The notes: generated by a model not told the origin, from the letters alone. DNA of 64,000 bases from Eubacterium coprostanoligenes (GCF_900167205.1 NZ_FUWW01000001.1:1-64000); one strand, 5' to 3'; numbered from the stretch's first letter, positions 41,396 to 50,444 are shown. Translations and numbers: made by a program.

Positions 41396-43463
41396 TCTTT
41401 TTTTGCTCCTTTTGTTTTTGAATCAGTTTGCTGATTATGTATTTTCCGGCAACCTCACCGCTGTGTCCGTAGTTTGCCACATATTTTGTGCGAATATCTT
41501 TGATTTTTTCTGTGTACTCGTTTTTATTTTGCAACATCTTGGCAATATCTGTCGACATTCCTTCAAACTCGTTTGGAGAATATCGTTTTCCGATCAAGTT
41601 TCTTAATTTAAGTTCGAGTGGTTCAATTCCGATTTCTTCGTAATCCTCGTTGTAAATTTTAGGCGGAGTATCAATGAAAATACACGGCTTAAGGGTTACA
41701 TACGAAAATTCAAAGCATGTGGATGACCAGTCGGTAATAACAATATCAGAATTGTAGATTGAATCCGTATTTGAAAAATCAAGTTCAAACGTGAGGTCAT
41801 CGCCATCGTAATCTTTATATCTTTCAACAAGTGCTTCAAGACGATTAGGATAACGCTTTTTATATTCCGGATGTGGTCTTACAACTACATTATAACCTTT
41901 TTGTAGCAATTCGTAAAGTAAATTATCTATACAGGAATCAAGAATGTTATCTTCTTGCCACGATGGAGCAATGAGAATTTTAGGCTTGGCATTTTCGGTC
42001 TTTTGCATTTTGTCATATTTTTCTTGCAATAATTCCAAAAATCCATAGCCACAAACAACAAGCTCTTTTTTTGGGAGATTATATAATTTTTCCTGTTTGC
42101 GTATTTCAGGAATTTGGAAATCGCCAACGCAGAAAATAGTGTCAAAATGGTCAAGGCATCCTTTGTTCATTACCATATGTGTGCTCATAGGACCGTGAAC
42201 TGTATAAATATATTCAATGTCCTTTTTTACATATGAACGCTTGTAATAATATGTTTCCAAATCAGGTGTAGTCATTAAGACAATATCTGCATCCATTTTC
42301 ATAAAAACGGTCATCATCTTTTTTTCTCCGATAAAATATGCACGGAGTTTTTTTTCTTCTTTTTCAAGATTAAATACATTGTCGTTTGGGTCGTTTGTTA
42401 TGTAATGAATGATGATGTTTGAATTAGATAAAAGATAATTTATGATTCGTTCAAAATATTTGTAAAAACCACCGTTTTCAGCATAAATAACAAGATGTTT
42501 GTTTTCAACAGAGAAAAAGCGTTTGTAATCTCGTTTTTCTCGTTTATATAGCTCTGTTCCTCGTTTTGGTGAGTTGTTGCCACCAACCGATGACAGTTTT
42601 TCAAGTTCGATCTTGCTTTTTTCAAGTTCTTTGTAATCAATGTATTTTTTTGGATTCATAACAGAGTTGAGAATAAGCTGTTGAACCATAGTTAACAAAT
42701 TACTGCATATCCAATAGAATCCGATTCCTGCAGGAACAAAGCCTCCCAAAATCAGTGAGATGCCGATTGAGATGGCATTTGTGCCAATTTGTTCAAATCT
42801 TGATTGCTCTGCTTGAAGCGGATTTTTGATGTTTTGGAAAAGACAAAGTGCAAGTGCCGACAATCCTGCCAAAAACGGAACAATATACATTATTCCGCCT
42901 GTTGTAAATGGTGTGGCAGATAAATCAAATCCAATGAAATCCATATTAAGGGCTTTGATTAGATCTGCAGTTGCACCTGAACAGGAATTGTTAAGTGAAA
43001 ATCCGCCTTGGATTTCTGTCACGGCAAAAAGTTGAGCCGTATTTGAAGTGATATCAAATCCTGTTTTATTGCAAATGAAGGTGAGAATTTGAGAAATTTC
43101 TTCTTTTTCGAGAGAAAGAATGTACGACAGAGGATTGTAGATAATCTGAATGACACACATAAGCAAAAAAAGTTGAATAATCATTGGAATAAGTCCGGCA
43201 AGTGGGTGATAATTTTCTTGCTTATATAATTTTAACTGTTCATCGGAAATCTTGTCTTTCTCTCCAAAATATTTAGCTTTTATATGATTTAATTGTGGTT
43301 GAATTTTAATGAGGTTTAATGAATTTTTGTGAGTCCATAAAGCTATCGGAAATAATATAATCTTTGTTATGAATGTAAAAAGTATAATTGCCAATCCGTA
43401 GCTTGAAAAAAGATTATAGCAAAATTTCATTATAAACCCAAAGGGTTTGGCAATGTATTCCAT
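41382..43463 (-). CDS. YidC/Oxa1 insertase domain fused to a CDP-glycerol glycerophosphotransferase-like domain
   Basis: A 693-residue two-domain protein. Residues about 1-285 form a five-span YidC/Oxa1 insertase: YGLAIILFTFITKIILFPIAL, a charged cytoplasmic hairpin with NHIKAKYFG and KLYKQENYHPLAGLIPMIIQ, then three more spans, with an enlarged extracytoplasmic loop (about 120-185). Residues about 315-680 resemble TagB/TagF glycerophosphotransferases: TVHGPMSTH, ILIAPSWQEDN, VVVRPHPEY and DIVITDWSSTCFEFSY. TagF-type enzymes polymerise glycerol-phosphate from CDP-glycerol into teichoic acid. I start at ATG 43463 because AAGGAG lies six bases before it; the ATG at 43469 touches that site. The operon order is sulfatase, this gene, small membrane protein. 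The fusion suggests a membrane-docked wall-polymer transferase or insertion of the polymer machinery. Confidence 0.85.
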   Translation of the reverse strand: MEYIAKPFGFIMKFCYNLFSSYGLAIILFTFITKIILFPIALWTHKNSLNLIKIQPQLNHIKAKYFGEKDKISDEQLKLYKQENYHPLAGLIPMIIQLFLLMCVIQIIYNPLSYILSLEKEEISQILTFICNKTGFDITSNTAQLFAVTEIQGGFSLNNSCSGATADLIKALNMDFIGFDLSATPFTTGGIMYIVPFLAGLSALALCLFQNIKNPLQAEQSRFEQIGTNAISIGISLILGGFVPAGIGFYWICSNLLTMVQQLILNSVMNPKKYIDYKELEKSKIELEKLSSVGGNNSPKRGTELYKREKRDYKRFFSVENKHLVIYAENGGFYKYFERIINYLLSNSNIIIHYITNDPNDNVFNLEKEEKKLRAYFIGEKKMMTVFMKMDADIVLMTTPDLETYYYKRSYVKKDIEYIYTVHGPMSTHMVMNKGCLDHFDTIFCVGDFQIPEIRKQEKLYNLPKKELVVCGYGFLELLQEKYDKMQKTENAKPKILIAPSWQEDNILDSCIDNLLYELLQKGYNVVVRPHPEYKKRYPNRLEALVERYKDYDGDDLTFELDFSNTDSIYNSDIVITDWSSTCFEFSYVTLKPCIFIDTPPKIYNEDYEEIGIEPLELKLRNLIGKRYSPNEFEGMSTDIAKMLQNKNEYTEKIKDIRTKYVANYGHSGEVAGKYIISKLIQKQKEQKKNGRN

Positions 43464-43473
43464 TCGCATCTCC

Positions 43474-45201
43474 TTAATACCAGGCTTGCTTGGTATCTAT
43501 TGATTTTTCGAATTTCCAATTATTTTTGTCTGCGGCGTAGCCGGTTATTTTGTATTTGTCAAATATCAGTTTGCTGTCGCCGCTTAATCGTGAGTGATAG
43601 TAAATCCTTGTTCTTGTTTGATTTTCGTCAATGTCAAACAAGCTCTTGCCGTAATTGTGGTTTGTCTTGAGATTTGTGTCTTTTACTATTGTAGGAATAA
43701 TATCGGTAAGTGATGCTTGAGTGTGCCTTGTTTTTAATTCACCTTTTGAATTCTTAGGCTTAACAAATAAACAGGTTCTTGTGCCCTTGTCCATATATTT
43801 GAGCATCGATTCGGTGTCGGTGTACGGATAGCCGTGGTCACCTGTGATGACAATGGTTGTATTGTCGTAAACGCCCAAACGCTTCAGTTCCTTGATGTAT
43901 TCATCAATAATTTTAAAAGAACCGACTGTTTGCTCAATAGAGGTTGACTTGCCAACTCTTTCAACATTTGAGTTGAGCGTAAACGGCGAGTGACTTCCGT
44001 GCAAATATATAAAAGTAAAGTTTTTGTCGCTGTTATATGTGTCAAGTCCGCTTGCGGTTAAGTTTTTATACACCTCGGCATCGTCATCGTGATAGATTTT
44101 GCCTTCGGTTTTAAGGTCGGATAACTTTAAAACCGTTCCGAAAGCCGTAAACATGAACATTGTTGAAGGCATTTTATGAGGAAAAATCCTGCCTTCAGAT
44201 AATTTGAGTAAATAGTTTAAAATGCGTTTTTGATTAGCGGTGTAGCCGTCTACTTTTACTGCGTTGTCGGCAATGTCTTTTAAGTATTTTGCGTCCGAGT
44301 ATTCATAGTATCTGTCAACATAAAGGTTAATATTGTAGCCATTTTTTTTTAAATCTTTTAAAAATGGAGAGGTTGTGTATGCTTTTTTAAAGTATTCGTC
44401 CGCACTTGTTTTGCCGTCATATGTTACGCCGGTAATCATTCCCGCAACAGCCGGATATGTCCTTGAAAATGTTGAAACCGTATTGTCAAAGTATGTAAAT
44501 CCGTCAAGTGTTTTGCTGAAATAATCGGGATATTTTTCTACAATTTCGTCGTAAAACATTTTATTAAATCTGTCAAAAAGGAAGTAAACAACATTTTCCT
44601 TGTCTGAAACATTGAACATATTTTTTTCTGACAGAGCATATTCGACATTTGCTCCGTTGGCTTTTGCCGCATTTTTTGAGGTAAAGTCGGTTACAAGCGT
44701 TGCCGAGTTCATTGCTATTAGTAAAATGCAGAGAAAAACGCAAATGTTTTTCCATTGTTTTTTTAGAAACAGACCGAGAAGCAATATAATGTACATTGTT
44801 ATGCCCAAAATAATAAAATACGCATTTTCTACTTTGTCAGGGGCAATTCTTACATCACCGGACACAAACATTCCTTTTCCAACGGTTAGATTATATACAT
44901 ATCCGGATACAAAAATTGACAGAATAACCGATGTTATTATATTGAGAAGTTGTTTGTTAAATATCATCAAAATGCCGAAAATCGCAGCAAAACATATAAG
45001 AAAGCATAACAAAAGAGGCAAAATAAAATCATTAAGTGCAAAAGAAAACTCCTGTGCGTTGTTTGCAAAAATATCTATAGGATTGAATATAAAAACTATA
45101 AAAGAAGCCGCAAATGAAATTAATGCCGAAATGAGAAATTTTTCTTTTATATTATACTTTTCCATTTTAAGAGCAGATTTTCCGTCTTTGTTCTTTTTCA
45201 T
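43474..45201 (-). CDS. Membrane-bound sulfatase-fold phospho/sulfo-transferase (LTA-synthase-like)
   Basis: 575 residues: about five N-terminal membrane spans (residues 20-170) and a large extracytoplasmic alkaline-phosphatase/sulfatase-fold domain. Blocks include VVYFLFDRFNKM, TFSRTYPAVAGMITG (candidate catalytic Thr/Ser), FIYLHGSHSPF and VITGDHGYPYT, the metal-binding DHG-type motif. The topology resembles LtaS and related phosphoglycerol or phosphoethanolamine transferases; the residues do not tell which. The ATG at 45201 has AGGAG six bases upstream. Its stop overlaps the ribosome site of the yidC-fusion gene, so the two are coupled and probably act on the same envelope polymer. Confidence 0.78.
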   Translation of the reverse strand: MKKNKDGKSALKMEKYNIKEKFLISALISFAASFIVFIFNPIDIFANNAQEFSFALNDFILPLLLCFLICFAAIFGILMIFNKQLLNIITSVILSIFVSGYVYNLTVGKGMFVSGDVRIAPDKVENAYFIILGITMYIILLLGLFLKKQWKNICVFLCILLIAMNSATLVTDFTSKNAAKANGANVEYALSEKNMFNVSDKENVVYFLFDRFNKMFYDEIVEKYPDYFSKTLDGFTYFDNTVSTFSRTYPAVAGMITGVTYDGKTSADEYFKKAYTTSPFLKDLKKNGYNINLYVDRYYEYSDAKYLKDIADNAVKVDGYTANQKRILNYLLKLSEGRIFPHKMPSTMFMFTAFGTVLKLSDLKTEGKIYHDDDAEVYKNLTASGLDTYNSDKNFTFIYLHGSHSPFTLNSNVERVGKSTSIEQTVGSFKIIDEYIKELKRLGVYDNTTIVITGDHGYPYTDTESMLKYMDKGTRTCLFVKPKNSKGELKTRHTQASLTDIIPTIVKDTNLKTNHNYGKSLFDIDENQTRTRIYYHSRLSGDSKLIFDKYKITGYAADKNNWKFEKSIDTKQAWY

Positions 45202-45230
45202 ATAATAACTCCTGAAAATATTATAAAATA

Positions 45231-45259
45231 ATAGTATCATTATAAGTATTTTTTTGCAA
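45231..45259 (-). promoter_or_regulatory. Promoter of the sulfatase-yidC operon
   Basis: On the minus strand TTGCAA, 17-bp spacer, TACTAT; a TATAAT also overlaps the region. The divergent gene has its own promoter at 45309-45337. Confidence 0.5.
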
Positions 45260-45308
45260 GTGATAAAAGATAAATAGATTCCTTTATAAGTTAATATTTA
45301 TGTGAGTA

Positions 45309-45337
45309 TTGACGATTTATTATATAAATGATATACT
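45309..45337 (+). promoter_or_regulatory. Promoter of the GT-C-like membrane protein
   Basis: TTGACG, 17-bp spacer, TATACT, 31 bp before the start codon. Confidence 0.65.
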
Positions 45338-45367
45338 GATTGTAAGAAATGATATAGGAGAAACGAT

Positions 45368-46816
45368 ATGAATATTAAGACAGAAAAAATACGCAAGATT
45401 TTGATATTGTTCGTTATGATAGCTGTTCCGACAGCGATTTTTTTAATTCGAGATTTGGATAATGATACATGGTTTATGCTCAATCACGGTCGATATATAC
45501 TCCAAAATGGATTATATCCTGAATTTGAACCGTTTACTGTTCATGAGGGATTGCATTTTACATTTCAAAAATGGCTTTGTTGCGTATTGTTTTGGGTGAT
45601 ATACAAGTATTGTGGAAAACTTGCGCTTAAGCTGTTTTGTTTGATTGTGTATTTTGCGTTTGATTTGGTTATGTATAAACTTCTTGAGTATATCAGACCA
45701 AAAGCAAACACTCAGCATTTGTTTACATTAGCGGTAATGAACATTTTTATGGTTCAGTTTATGTACACAAGACCACAACTGTTTACATATCTTTTTTTGG
45801 CTATCGAGATTTTGGTGCTTGAAAAATATGTAAAAGAGAATAATGTGAAGTTGTTGGCTGTCATTCCTTTGTTGTCGTTTCTTGAAATTCAAATTCATTC
45901 AACGATTTGGCCAATACTTCTCATATATATGTTGCCGTATATGTTTGATTTTTCATCCTTGGCAAAGGTTTGCGAAAAGGTGAAACTTCTCAGTCAAACT
46001 CACTACAAAAAATTGCCGATTTGGATTGCTTTTTTTGCAAGTATGCTTGTAGCGCTTATTAATCCTTATGGCTTTGAATCAATAGTGTATCTTGTAAAAT
46101 CGCTCGATATTGAAGAGTTGGCAATACTGATTTCCGAGGTAAGATCACCACGATTTTTGTCATCAAATGTTCTTTTTATTGTGATTACAATCGTATTCTG
46201 CCTTTATGGATTGTATAAAACAAAGTTAACGGAATTGAGATATGTTTATTTTATCGGCGGAACTGTGCTTATGGCAATTATGTCAACTCGTCAGTTTTCA
46301 TTTTTGGTGATTCCTGCCGTAATGGTTTTTTCATATTATTTTGACTTGAAAGAGCTTAAATCTTTTACAAAAAATGTGATGATAATAATATTATGTGCTT
46401 TTGCTGTTGTTCCGATTTATTCTGCATACGAAATGCAAGTTAATGTTCAACAATATAAAATAGATGTGGGAGATTTTCTTGCCGATTATGATGGAAATCC
46501 CGACGGAGTTAAAGTGTTTAATGTTGGTGATGAAGGTTCGTATCTTGAGTTTTTAGGATTTAAAGCCTATAACGATACAAGAGCAGAGGTTTTTTCAGAT
46601 AAAATAAATAACAAAGAAAACTCTCTTAAAAAGGTTATTTTGTTTGAAATGGAAAAAGCTCCTTACACCGAATATATTTATAAATACGATTATAAATATA
46701 TTGTTGTGTACAATTTTTATAAAAAACAATGCTCGGCAATGAATAAAGATGAAAATTTAAAGAAGATTTATACAAATAGATTATATAATGTTTATGAAAT
46801 AAAAAATACTAAATAA
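45368..46816 (+). CDS. Polytopic membrane protein, GT-C glycosyltransferase-like
   Basis: 482 residues with about ten membrane spans and a C-terminal soluble part. After the first span comes D-N-D-T-W-F-M-L-N-H-G-R-Y followed by LYPEFEPFTVHEGLHFTFQKWL-type sequence in a long first loop. Acidic residues in this place, ahead of a Trp-rich loop, are the hallmark of GT-C-fold enzymes that use lipid-linked sugars. The last 100 residues (YLEFLGFKAYNDTRAEVF) recall domains of O-mannosyl/arabinosyl transferase relatives. No specific family is recognised, so sugar and acceptor are unknown. It is divergent from the sulfatase/yidC operon and shares its theme of envelope polymer assembly. Confidence 0.6.
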   Translation: MNIKTEKIRKILILFVMIAVPTAIFLIRDLDNDTWFMLNHGRYILQNGLYPEFEPFTVHEGLHFTFQKWLCCVLFWVIYKYCGKLALKLFCLIVYFAFDLVMYKLLEYIRPKANTQHLFTLAVMNIFMVQFMYTRPQLFTYLFLAIEILVLEKYVKENNVKLLAVIPLLSFLEIQIHSTIWPILLIYMLPYMFDFSSLAKVCEKVKLLSQTHYKKLPIWIAFFASMLVALINPYGFESIVYLVKSLDIEELAILISEVRSPRFLSSNVLFIVITIVFCLYGLYKTKLTELRYVYFIGGTVLMAIMSTRQFSFLVIPAVMVFSYYFDLKELKSFTKNVMIIILCAFAVVPIYSAYEMQVNVQQYKIDVGDFLADYDGNPDGVKVFNVGDEGSYLEFLGFKAYNDTRAEVFSDKINNKENSLKKVILFEMEKAPYTEYIYKYDYKYIVVYNFYKKQCSAMNKDENLKKIYTNRLYNVYEIKNTK

Positions 46817-46860
46817 TAATAAAATCGTAAGACAAAAACAGTCTTACGATTTTATTATTT
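46814..46860. terminator. Bidirectional terminator
   Basis: AATAATAAAATCGTAAGAC pairs with GTCTTACGATTTTATTATT around AAAAACA. The 250 bp that follow, up to the acyltransferase gene, show only scattered short open frames and no supported gene. Confidence 0.88.
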
Positions 46861-47113
46861 CTGCAAAGCACCTCGGTTTTGCAAATGATTGCAATTTTAA
46901 AAATACAGCCACCAAAACTCGTCGTCTTTATCGTAATCGGGTTGTGTCAGTACCTACCAAAACAAGATTTTCCAAATCAACCCAAACGGCATAAATGCTA
47001 TTTTAAAAAAGTTTTTATAAGTAATAAAACTAACTTAAATATAATGTATAACATAAATAACACCATAGTTTTGAATATTAATCGGCTCGCTTTTTATTCA
47101 AAACATTGCTTAA

Positions 47114-48154
47114 TCATTGCTTCAACTTTTTCTTTTTTGACCCCACGATGAACGGTATGTATTTGTTAACAAGTGCACAAATCGGTGCAAGGACAATTAG
47201 TGTAAACAGCGTTACCGCCGAATAAATCAGTATGCCTTTGCGACTTGCGCTCAAGAGACTTGCGTCAAATTTTGGCGACACAAAAGTTGCTAACAAAAAC
47301 ATTATCAGATTGCATGCAGGAATGTGGAAAGCATAATAAAAGATGGTGTTTTGACCAAATTTTACAACGAATTTTGGAAATTTCATAAAACTGAAGAATA
47401 TGAAAAATGCAAGCACTCCGCTAAATGCAACCAGCATATCATAAAAATACGAACAGTATAGCGATGAAAAAAGATTGATATAGTTGAATTTTCCTGTGCG
47501 GTATTTGTATATTGCCGGTAAAGCAATAAAAATAATCATAGAAATTGTTGCAATAATGATAAGATAATTTTTCTTTATTAAAGCAAGAAGTGATTTGAGA
47601 TAATAGCCGAAAACACACATAGGATAAGCCACAAACACTGCGTTTACGGTCATAAATATGTGTTTGCCTGTTATGCAAAAATATCCCAAAACAAGCGAAA
47701 TCACAGCACTTATAATTACTAATGCGTCATTTTCTTTTGTGATTTTAAATATGATGAACATTAAAAAATTGCACAAAAACAGTGTTGGGAAAAACCACAT
47801 AATTTTGCCCATACAAATCAAATCAAGAGAATGTTTTGCCCATTCAACAAGTGTGCCGTCATATGTGAATAAATCGAAGATGCACAAAATAATTGACAGG
47901 CAAAGAAACGGCACAAGTATTCTTTGAGAGCGAGTAATCAAAAATTGTTTTATGCTCATTTTTTTCTTTGGATTAAATACAAATCCCGAAGCGGCAAAAA
48001 ACAACGGCAATTTCAAAAAACTTGTGTACATTACAAATGTTGTGAATCCGTTAAGCCCCAAATGCACAAATATTACAAATGCCATTGCAACAGCTTTGAT
48101 TGCGTCAAGCCAGTCATATCGTGGTTTTTGCAAAGGCGTGCTGTTTTCTCCCAT
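47114..48154 (-). CDS. Acyltransferase 3 family membrane protein
   Basis: 346 residues with about ten membrane spans. The N-terminal RYDWLDAIKAVAMAFVIFVHLG, with the conserved His of the first span, and the later LPLFFAASGFVFNPKK and FLITRSQRILVPF blocks are typical of acyltransferase 3 (OafA/YrhL-like) proteins, which O-acetylate envelope polysaccharides. The acceptor is unknown. It lies in the surface-polymer neighbourhood but has its own promoter. Confidence 0.82.
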   Translation of the reverse strand: MGENSTPLQKPRYDWLDAIKAVAMAFVIFVHLGLNGFTTFVMYTSFLKLPLFFAASGFVFNPKKKMSIKQFLITRSQRILVPFLCLSIILCIFDLFTYDGTLVEWAKHSLDLICMGKIMWFFPTLFLCNFLMFIIFKITKENDALVIISAVISLVLGYFCITGKHIFMTVNAVFVAYPMCVFGYYLKSLLALIKKNYLIIIATISMIIFIALPAIYKYRTGKFNYINLFSSLYCSYFYDMLVAFSGVLAFFIFFSFMKFPKFVVKFGQNTIFYYAFHIPACNLIMFLLATFVSPKFDASLLSASRKGILIYSAVTLFTLIVLAPICALVNKYIPFIVGSKKKKLKQ

Positions 48155-48184
48155 AATTCAACCTCTTATAATTAGTATGTAATG

Positions 48185-48213
48185 ATTATATCATATTACA
48201 TAATTTTGTTCAA
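48185..48213 (-). promoter_or_regulatory. Promoter of the acyltransferase gene
   Basis: On the minus strand TTGAAC, 17-bp spacer, perfect TATAAT, 30 bp before the ATG. Confidence 0.65.
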
Positions 48214-48285
48214 TATAGCAAAAACTGCTTGAAAAATTTCAAGCAGTTCAGAGTGCAGAAAATTACCTATTCCGCTGACATCAAT

Positions 48286-48414
48286 TCATTCTTTTTTGAG
48301 TTCTTCACGGATTTGGTCTATTTTTTCAATGGCGCTGTTGAGCATTTTCTTTTTATAAAAGTCGCCGTTTTGGATCTGTTTATAGTAGTTGTATTCGGCG
48401 TGTTGGCAGAGCAT
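48286..48414 (-). CDS. Small ORF or gene remnant (42 aa)
   Basis: Encodes a charged helical peptide starting MLCQHAEYNYYKQIQNGDF and ending REELKKE. There is no good ribosome site and two stop codons lie directly before the ATG, so it may be the end of a decayed longer gene. Shown for completeness. Confidence 0.3.
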   Translation of the reverse strand: MLCQHAEYNYYKQIQNGDFYKKKMLNSAIEKIDQIREELKKE

Positions 48415-48470
48415 TCACTAAATGCCAAAACAGGGCTGTGTTGAAAAGATTTTCTAAAGAAATCGTGCCG

Positions 48471-48578
48471 TCAGTAGTCCTCATCAGGCATATTCAGCAA
48501 TATGTTTATCAATCGCAATTCTTCTTCCTTTGTTGCGGTGTCGGAATTGTAGCTTGCCAAAAATTCCTCATCAGACAT
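48471..48578 (-). CDS. Small ORF with strong ribosome site (35 aa)
   Basis: ATG at 48578 is preceded by GGAGGAGAAACAATT, an excellent ribosome site, and encodes 35 residues starting MSDEEFLASYNSDTATKEEE and ending MPDEDY. It is highly acidic. It could be a true small protein or the first codons of a gene disrupted downstream; the 42-residue ORF at 48286-48414 may be the other end. Not recognised. The 200 bp upstream toward the MATE gene hold nothing else apparent. Confidence 0.45.
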   Translation of the reverse strand: MSDEEFLASYNSDTATKEEELRLINILLNMPDEDY

Positions 48579-48794
48579 AATTGTTTCTCCTCCAACCGTA
48601 TTTCTTATTTCTGAATTTACAATATCACAAATTTTGCAGGTAGGCAATATGGCAATAGGTATGAGTACATTTTTTAGGACTTGAACACGGCGCTTTTATT
48701 TTCACTGATTGTGGGTTGTAAACGGGTGGTGCAATATTATTGCAGATATATTATAGTACAAATCAAAATATTTTCATAAAAATCTTTTAAAGTA

Positions 48795-48824
48795 TTGAAA
48801 AATCAAACGGTTTGGTTATATAAT
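48795..48824 (+). promoter_or_regulatory. Promoter of the MATE transporter
   Basis: TTGAAA (48795-48800), 18-bp spacer, perfect TATAAT (48819-48824). Because of this, the upstream in-frame TTG at 48795 cannot be the start codon. Confidence 0.65.
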
Positions 48825-48854
48825 GAAAAAAATATTTTGTGGGATGAATATAAA

Positions 48855-50213
48855 ATGAAACAGAATTCAATGCTTACTGGCGCCCCTATAAAAAGTATAG
48901 TTAGGTTCTCTTTACCGATTATGGCTTCGTCACTTTTGCAGTACAATTACACCTTGGTGGATAATATTCTTGTCGGACGATATGTGAGCACGGACGCTCT
49001 TGCAGCTGTTGGTGGAGTTGGCTCGATAAACTCCTTTATTGTCGGTGCGGCGCTCGGTCTTACAAGCGGGTTTACTATACCTGTGGCGCAGGCTTTTGGT
49101 GCAAAAGACCAAAACAAAATTAACAGGTTTGCCGGAAGCAGTATTACGGTGTCACTTTTGCTCGGAATTTTGCTTGTTGTGATTGCACACATCATTTCAA
49201 CTCCGCTGTTGAAACTTATCGGAACACCGGATGAAATCCTCGGACTTTCGTCCTCTTATGTTAATATTCTCTATTTTGCAATTCCGTTTCAGATGCTTTC
49301 AAACAATTTTACCGCAATTTCGAGAGCGGTCGGAGAAAGCAAAAAACCGCTGTATTATTTTATAGTGAGCATTTTTGTGAATTTTGTTCTGGATATACTG
49401 TTCATTGTCGGGTTTCATTGGAGCGTTGAGGGCGCTGCTCTTGCTACTCTTATTTCGCACATCGTGGCGGCAGTTCTCACGGGTAACTATATTTTGAGGC
49501 ATAACAAAAGCGTTGAGGTTTCAAAAGAAAATTTCAAATTTGACACGAAAACCGCTTTGATACAATTGAAATTGGGCATACCTGTTTCTTTGCAGTTCAC
49601 CGTCACTTCCATAGGTTCAATGATTCTTCAAAGTGCGGTAAATTCATTTGGCACGGCAACGATTGCGGGCTTCACCGCAGCAGGCAGGGTAGAAAATCTT
49701 GCAAACATTCCGTTGAGCGGTTTGAGCGTTGGCACGCAAACTTTCGTTGGTCAAAATTACGGTGCTAAAAATTACGACAGAATCATAAAATCAGTCAAAA
49801 AAATATTCGTTCTCGATATAATGCTTTCTGTTGTTTTGAGCGTTGCAATGCTTGTTGTCGGTATGCCGATTGTAAGATTGTTTATGACAGAGCCAAACGA
49901 AGAAATTTTGTTTGCGGCTAAAAAATATCTCCTTGCAACAGCAGAGTGCTTCAGCCTTGTTGCAGTGTTGTTTGTTTTGAGGAACACACTCCAGGGTCTT
50001 GGATTCACATATGCAAATGCAGTTGCAGGCGCAGGAGAATTGATAGGCAGGATATCAATAGCACTCATTTTCACCCCGCTCATCGGCTTCAATGCCGTGT
50101 GCTATGCGGCTCCGGCGGCGTGGTTGCTTGCAGATATTCCTCTCGCAATCATATATCTAAAGAAGCAGAAAAAATTCAAGGCATTGGCTTTGAAAGAACA
50201 ACAAAAAGAATAA
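48855..50213 (+). CDS. MATE family efflux transporter
   Basis: A 452-residue, twelve-span Na+/H+-coupled exporter of drugs or other small organic compounds. MLTGAPIKSIVRFSLPIMASSLLQYNYTLVDNILVG-type N-terminus (shown in part: PIMASSLLQYNYTLVDN), GAKDQNKINRF and the repeated half near residue 235 (KLGIPVSLQFTVTSIGSMI) are typical of MATE proteins. The chosen ATG lies 30 bp after the -10 box. Single-gene transcript with a terminator. Substrate unknown. Confidence 0.87.
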   Translation: MKQNSMLTGAPIKSIVRFSLPIMASSLLQYNYTLVDNILVGRYVSTDALAAVGGVGSINSFIVGAALGLTSGFTIPVAQAFGAKDQNKINRFAGSSITVSLLLGILLVVIAHIISTPLLKLIGTPDEILGLSSSYVNILYFAIPFQMLSNNFTAISRAVGESKKPLYYFIVSIFVNFVLDILFIVGFHWSVEGAALATLISHIVAAVLTGNYILRHNKSVEVSKENFKFDTKTALIQLKLGIPVSLQFTVTSIGSMILQSAVNSFGTATIAGFTAAGRVENLANIPLSGLSVGTQTFVGQNYGAKNYDRIIKSVKKIFVLDIMLSVVLSVAMLVVGMPIVRLFMTEPNEEILFAAKKYLLATAECFSLVAVLFVLRNTLQGLGFTYANAVAGAGELIGRISIALIFTPLIGFNAVCYAAPAAWLLADIPLAIIYLKKQKKFKALALKEQQKE

Positions 50214-50223
50214 CAGCAAAAAA

Positions 50224-50262
50224 GGAGGCAGCTCGTCAATTTGAGTTGCCTCCATATTTTTA
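50224..50262 (+). terminator. Terminator of the MATE gene
   Basis: GGAGGCAGCTC pairs with GAGTTGCCTCC around GTCAATTT, followed by ATATTTTTAT. The next 110 bp contain nothing recognisable. Confidence 0.88.
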
Positions 50263-50373
50263 TATTCTTGATTATTTAATTAATCCGCTTTATTTGTTTG
50301 ATTTTTTATTGCCCAAAGAAGCGATTTTTTGCAAAATTGCCCTTTTACTTTTGCTATACGGATTAAATAAGTG

Positions 50374-50402
50374 TTGACACAGAAAATAAAATGTGATAAT
50401 AT
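50374..50402 (+). promoter_or_regulatory. Strong promoter of the truncated ABC gene
   Basis: Perfect TTGACA (50374-50379), 17-bp spacer, TAATAT (50397-50402). Confidence 0.72.
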
Positions 50403-50410
50403 AAGCGTGA

Positions 50411-50426
50411 GTTAGCAGGTGCTAAC
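50411..50426. promoter_or_regulatory. Palindromic operator A
   Basis: GTTAGC-AGGT-GCTAAC, perfect 6-bp arms, placed across the expected transcription start. The form fits a dimeric TetR- or MarR-type repressor. Confidence 0.65.
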
Positions 50427-50444
50427 TTAAAATTTTGGTCATTG

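Noticed and set aside
46879-47151. Plus-strand open frame of 90 codons between the GT-C-like gene and the acyltransferase
   Set aside because: No ribosome site, runs into the acyltransferase gene on the other strand, no recognisable domain.
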